Shown: piece after piece, positions 14,969 to 15,745 of the stretch
How positions within the stretch are numbered: the stretch's first letter is position 1
Layout: each line of letters opens with the position of its first letter
NCBI GenBank assembly: GCA_020048255.1
Contig: JAIFMR010000007.1
Span: 1 to 15,745 of the forward strand
DNA: 15,745 bases
Direction: 5' to 3'
Origin: Rhodoferax sp.
GTDB taxonomy: Bacteria; Pseudomonadota; Gammaproteobacteria; Burkholderiales; Burkholderiaceae_C
Program-made: the position numbers and the translations under genes
The notes under the pieces: generated by a model
What the model was told of the DNA's origin: nothing
Database searches by the model: none
Seen by the model: only the letters and a program-made list of their open reading frames with translations

Positions 14969-15463
14969 TCAAGTTGCGAGACGTTGGGCCCGGGCGGCCA
15001 GCTCGTGCGCCAGTTGCTCTTTGGCTTCTGGGTAAATCAGGGATTCTTCCAGGGCAATATGGTCATTGCACAGGTTGAGGAAAATCTCCACGGTGTGCTG
15101 CATCTCTGCCATGTCCACCCAATCTTCTCCTTGCGCAATAGCCCGCAGCATGGGCGCCAGTTCCAGCCAGTTTTGCTCGATCCAGCCATGATCCTGTTGC
15201 AAGGTGCGCACTGCCTGTACCAGCTCCGCGTTGTCACTGGCCAGCAATTGGGGGAATACATTTTTTTCTTCGTCCGCATGGTGCTGGCGCGATGTACTGG
15301 AGAAAAACGCCTCGATCGTGCCCGCCTGTTGCCGCAGCAACGCCGCGTCACTGCTGGTTTCCAGCTGCGGAAGCACCTCAGCCAGAAGGGCCAGATGCTC
15401 TTGAATCTGTTGATGGCAGGCGTCCAAGGCCTTGAATCGATCTGTCTGGGATACCGTTTTCAT
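14969..15463 (-). CDS. Hemerythrin HHE-domain protein
   Basis: The 164-residue four-helix protein carries a spaced set of His and Glu typical of non-haem diiron hemerythrins. They include H17 and H23 (ACHQQIQEHL), H61/H62 with E65/E66 (HHADEE), H92 (DHGWIEQ), and H135 with E139/E140 (HIALEE). Such proteins bind oxygen or nitric oxide, or take part in iron-sulphur repair. A longer open frame starts at 15538, but the ATG at 15463 has GGAG 6 bases before it and begins at a normal N-terminus, and the extension would run through the predicted promoter. The upstream FNR/DNR-type box suggests expression at low oxygen or under nitrosative stress. It is convergent with the diguanylate cyclase gene. 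A link between the two is possible but not shown. Confidence 0.88.
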   Translation of the reverse strand: MKTVSQTDRFKALDACHQQIQEHLALLAEVLPQLETSSDAALLRQQAGTIEAFFSSTSRQHHADEEKNVFPQLLASDNAELVQAVRTLQQDHGWIEQNWLELAPMLRAIAQGEDWVDMAEMQHTVEIFLNLCNDHIALEESLIYPEAKEQLAHELAARAQRLAT

Positions 15464-15490
15464 GTACAACTCCTGATGAATTTGATGTTC

Positions 15491-15531
15491 ATTGTCGTGA
15501 AGCCAGACCCTGCCGAATTGAGTTAGATCAA
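15491..15531 (-). promoter_or_regulatory. FNR/DNR-type box and -10 element of the hemerythrin promoter
   Basis: On the minus strand TTGATCTAACTCAA (15531-15518) matches the FNR/DNR consensus TTGAT-N4-ATCAA at nine of ten positions. Counting the box centre as -41.5 puts GACAAT (15496-15491, four of six to TATAAT) at -13 to -8. This is the spacing of a class II activated promoter. Transcription would start near 15483, about 20 bases before the ATG. Confidence 0.6.
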
Positions 15532-15561
15532 AAATCACATTTTTTGCCGGACCTCAAATTG

Positions 15562-15575
15562 CTGACGTAGATCAA
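15562..15575. promoter_or_regulatory. Second, weaker FNR/DNR-like half-box pair
   Basis: CTGACGTAGATCAA keeps a perfect ATCAA half and a degenerate left half. Its centre lies 44 bases, about four helical turns, from the stronger box, so it may be an upstream site for hemerythrin. It could also serve the plus-strand gene at 15689. No convincing -10 element is found at class II spacing for that gene. Confidence 0.35.
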
Positions 15576-15688
15576 TAAATCTTCAGTTTTTGAGCGAGCC
15601 CGTGGCGCAGTGCCCCGGCCCGAGCGTAGGATGCACCCCTACCTGCGGCGCTGTCATTTGTGACCAAGAGCAGGGCTAGGAGACAACT

Positions 15689-15745
15689 TTGCAAGCTACC
15701 AACACTGCGAATCCGACCTATTTTCACAAGGTCGTTGATTGTCAA
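15689..15745 (+). CDS. Start of a probable GltD-like FAD-dependent oxidoreductase, cut by window edge
   Basis: Only 19 codons are in the window, reading MQATNTANPTYFHKVVDCQ if TTG initiates. AGGAG (15678-15682) lies 6 bases before the TTG, and an in-frame TAG at 15677-15679 excludes a start further upstream. The HKVVDCQ segment resembles the N-terminal cysteine-rich entry of glutamate-synthase-small-subunit-like oxidoreductases (normally continuing to a CPAHTPVPEYI-like motif), as far as I recall. That identity rests on a very short stretch. It is divergent from hemerythrin and shares its upstream region with the FNR/DNR-like boxes. Confidence 0.5.
   Translation, partial: MQATNTANPTYFHKVVDCQ

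Noticed and set aside
15464..15538. An upstream start for hemerythrin, adding 25 residues
   Set aside because: The ATG at 15463 has a good ribosome-binding site, and the extension would overlap the FNR/DNR box and -10 element.
1..15745. Signs of a mobile island (transposase, integrase, tRNA-linked repeats, CRISPR)
   Set aside because: None was seen; composition is even across the genes, and only the 1011-1358 spacer is notably AT-rich, as expected for promoters.

Overview
The window looks like chromosomal DNA of a betaproteobacterium. The best guess is a Comamonadaceae member of the Rhodoferax/Polaromonas type, inferred from high GC coding DNA, the protein style and the density of c-di-GMP signalling genes. 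No rRNA, tRNA, CRISPR array, insertion sequence or phage gene was seen. Both edge genes are cut by the window ends.

Layout, left to right. (1) A 3'-truncated glutaryl-CoA dehydrogenase gene (gcdH, minus strand) faces away from a 348-base AT-rich spacer. (2) On the plus strand follow a family 3 periplasmic solute-binding protein, a membrane diguanylate cyclase (dCACHE-like sensor, PAS, GGDEF) overlapping it by 4 bases, and 7 bases later a GcvA-type LysR regulator. (3) A minus-strand histone-deacetylase-like hydrolase converges on and overlaps the LysR gene. (4) A small outer-membrane beta-barrel protein has its own terminator, followed by a six-helix membrane GGDEF protein. (5) A class V aminotransferase is translationally coupled to a 59-residue basic protein; a minus-strand isoprenylcysteine-methyltransferase-like membrane protein converges on them. 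(6) A three-gene plus-strand operon encodes a sugar-type (type I) binding lipoprotein, a hybrid histidine kinase (dCACHE-like, HAMP-like, HisKA, HATPase, receiver) and a REC-PAS-GGDEF response regulator. (7) A minus-strand hemerythrin has a good FNR/DNR-type box upstream. At the right edge is the TTG-initiated start of what looks like a GltD-like FAD oxidoreductase.

The main theme is c-di-GMP signalling fed by periplasmic binding proteins. Two unrelated binding proteins, one amino-acid type and one sugar/LuxP/TorT type, each sit directly before a membrane sensor, with no ABC permease or ATPase gene in the window. Both units end in closely related PAS-GGDEF modules with intact active and inhibitory sites. 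A third GGDEF protein lacks the inhibitory-site Asp. I infer that the binding proteins present ligands to the sensors (as LuxP does for LuxQ and TorT for TorS), and that two chemical inputs converge on one second messenger. This is the strongest candidate here for an under-described system; the ligands are unknown.
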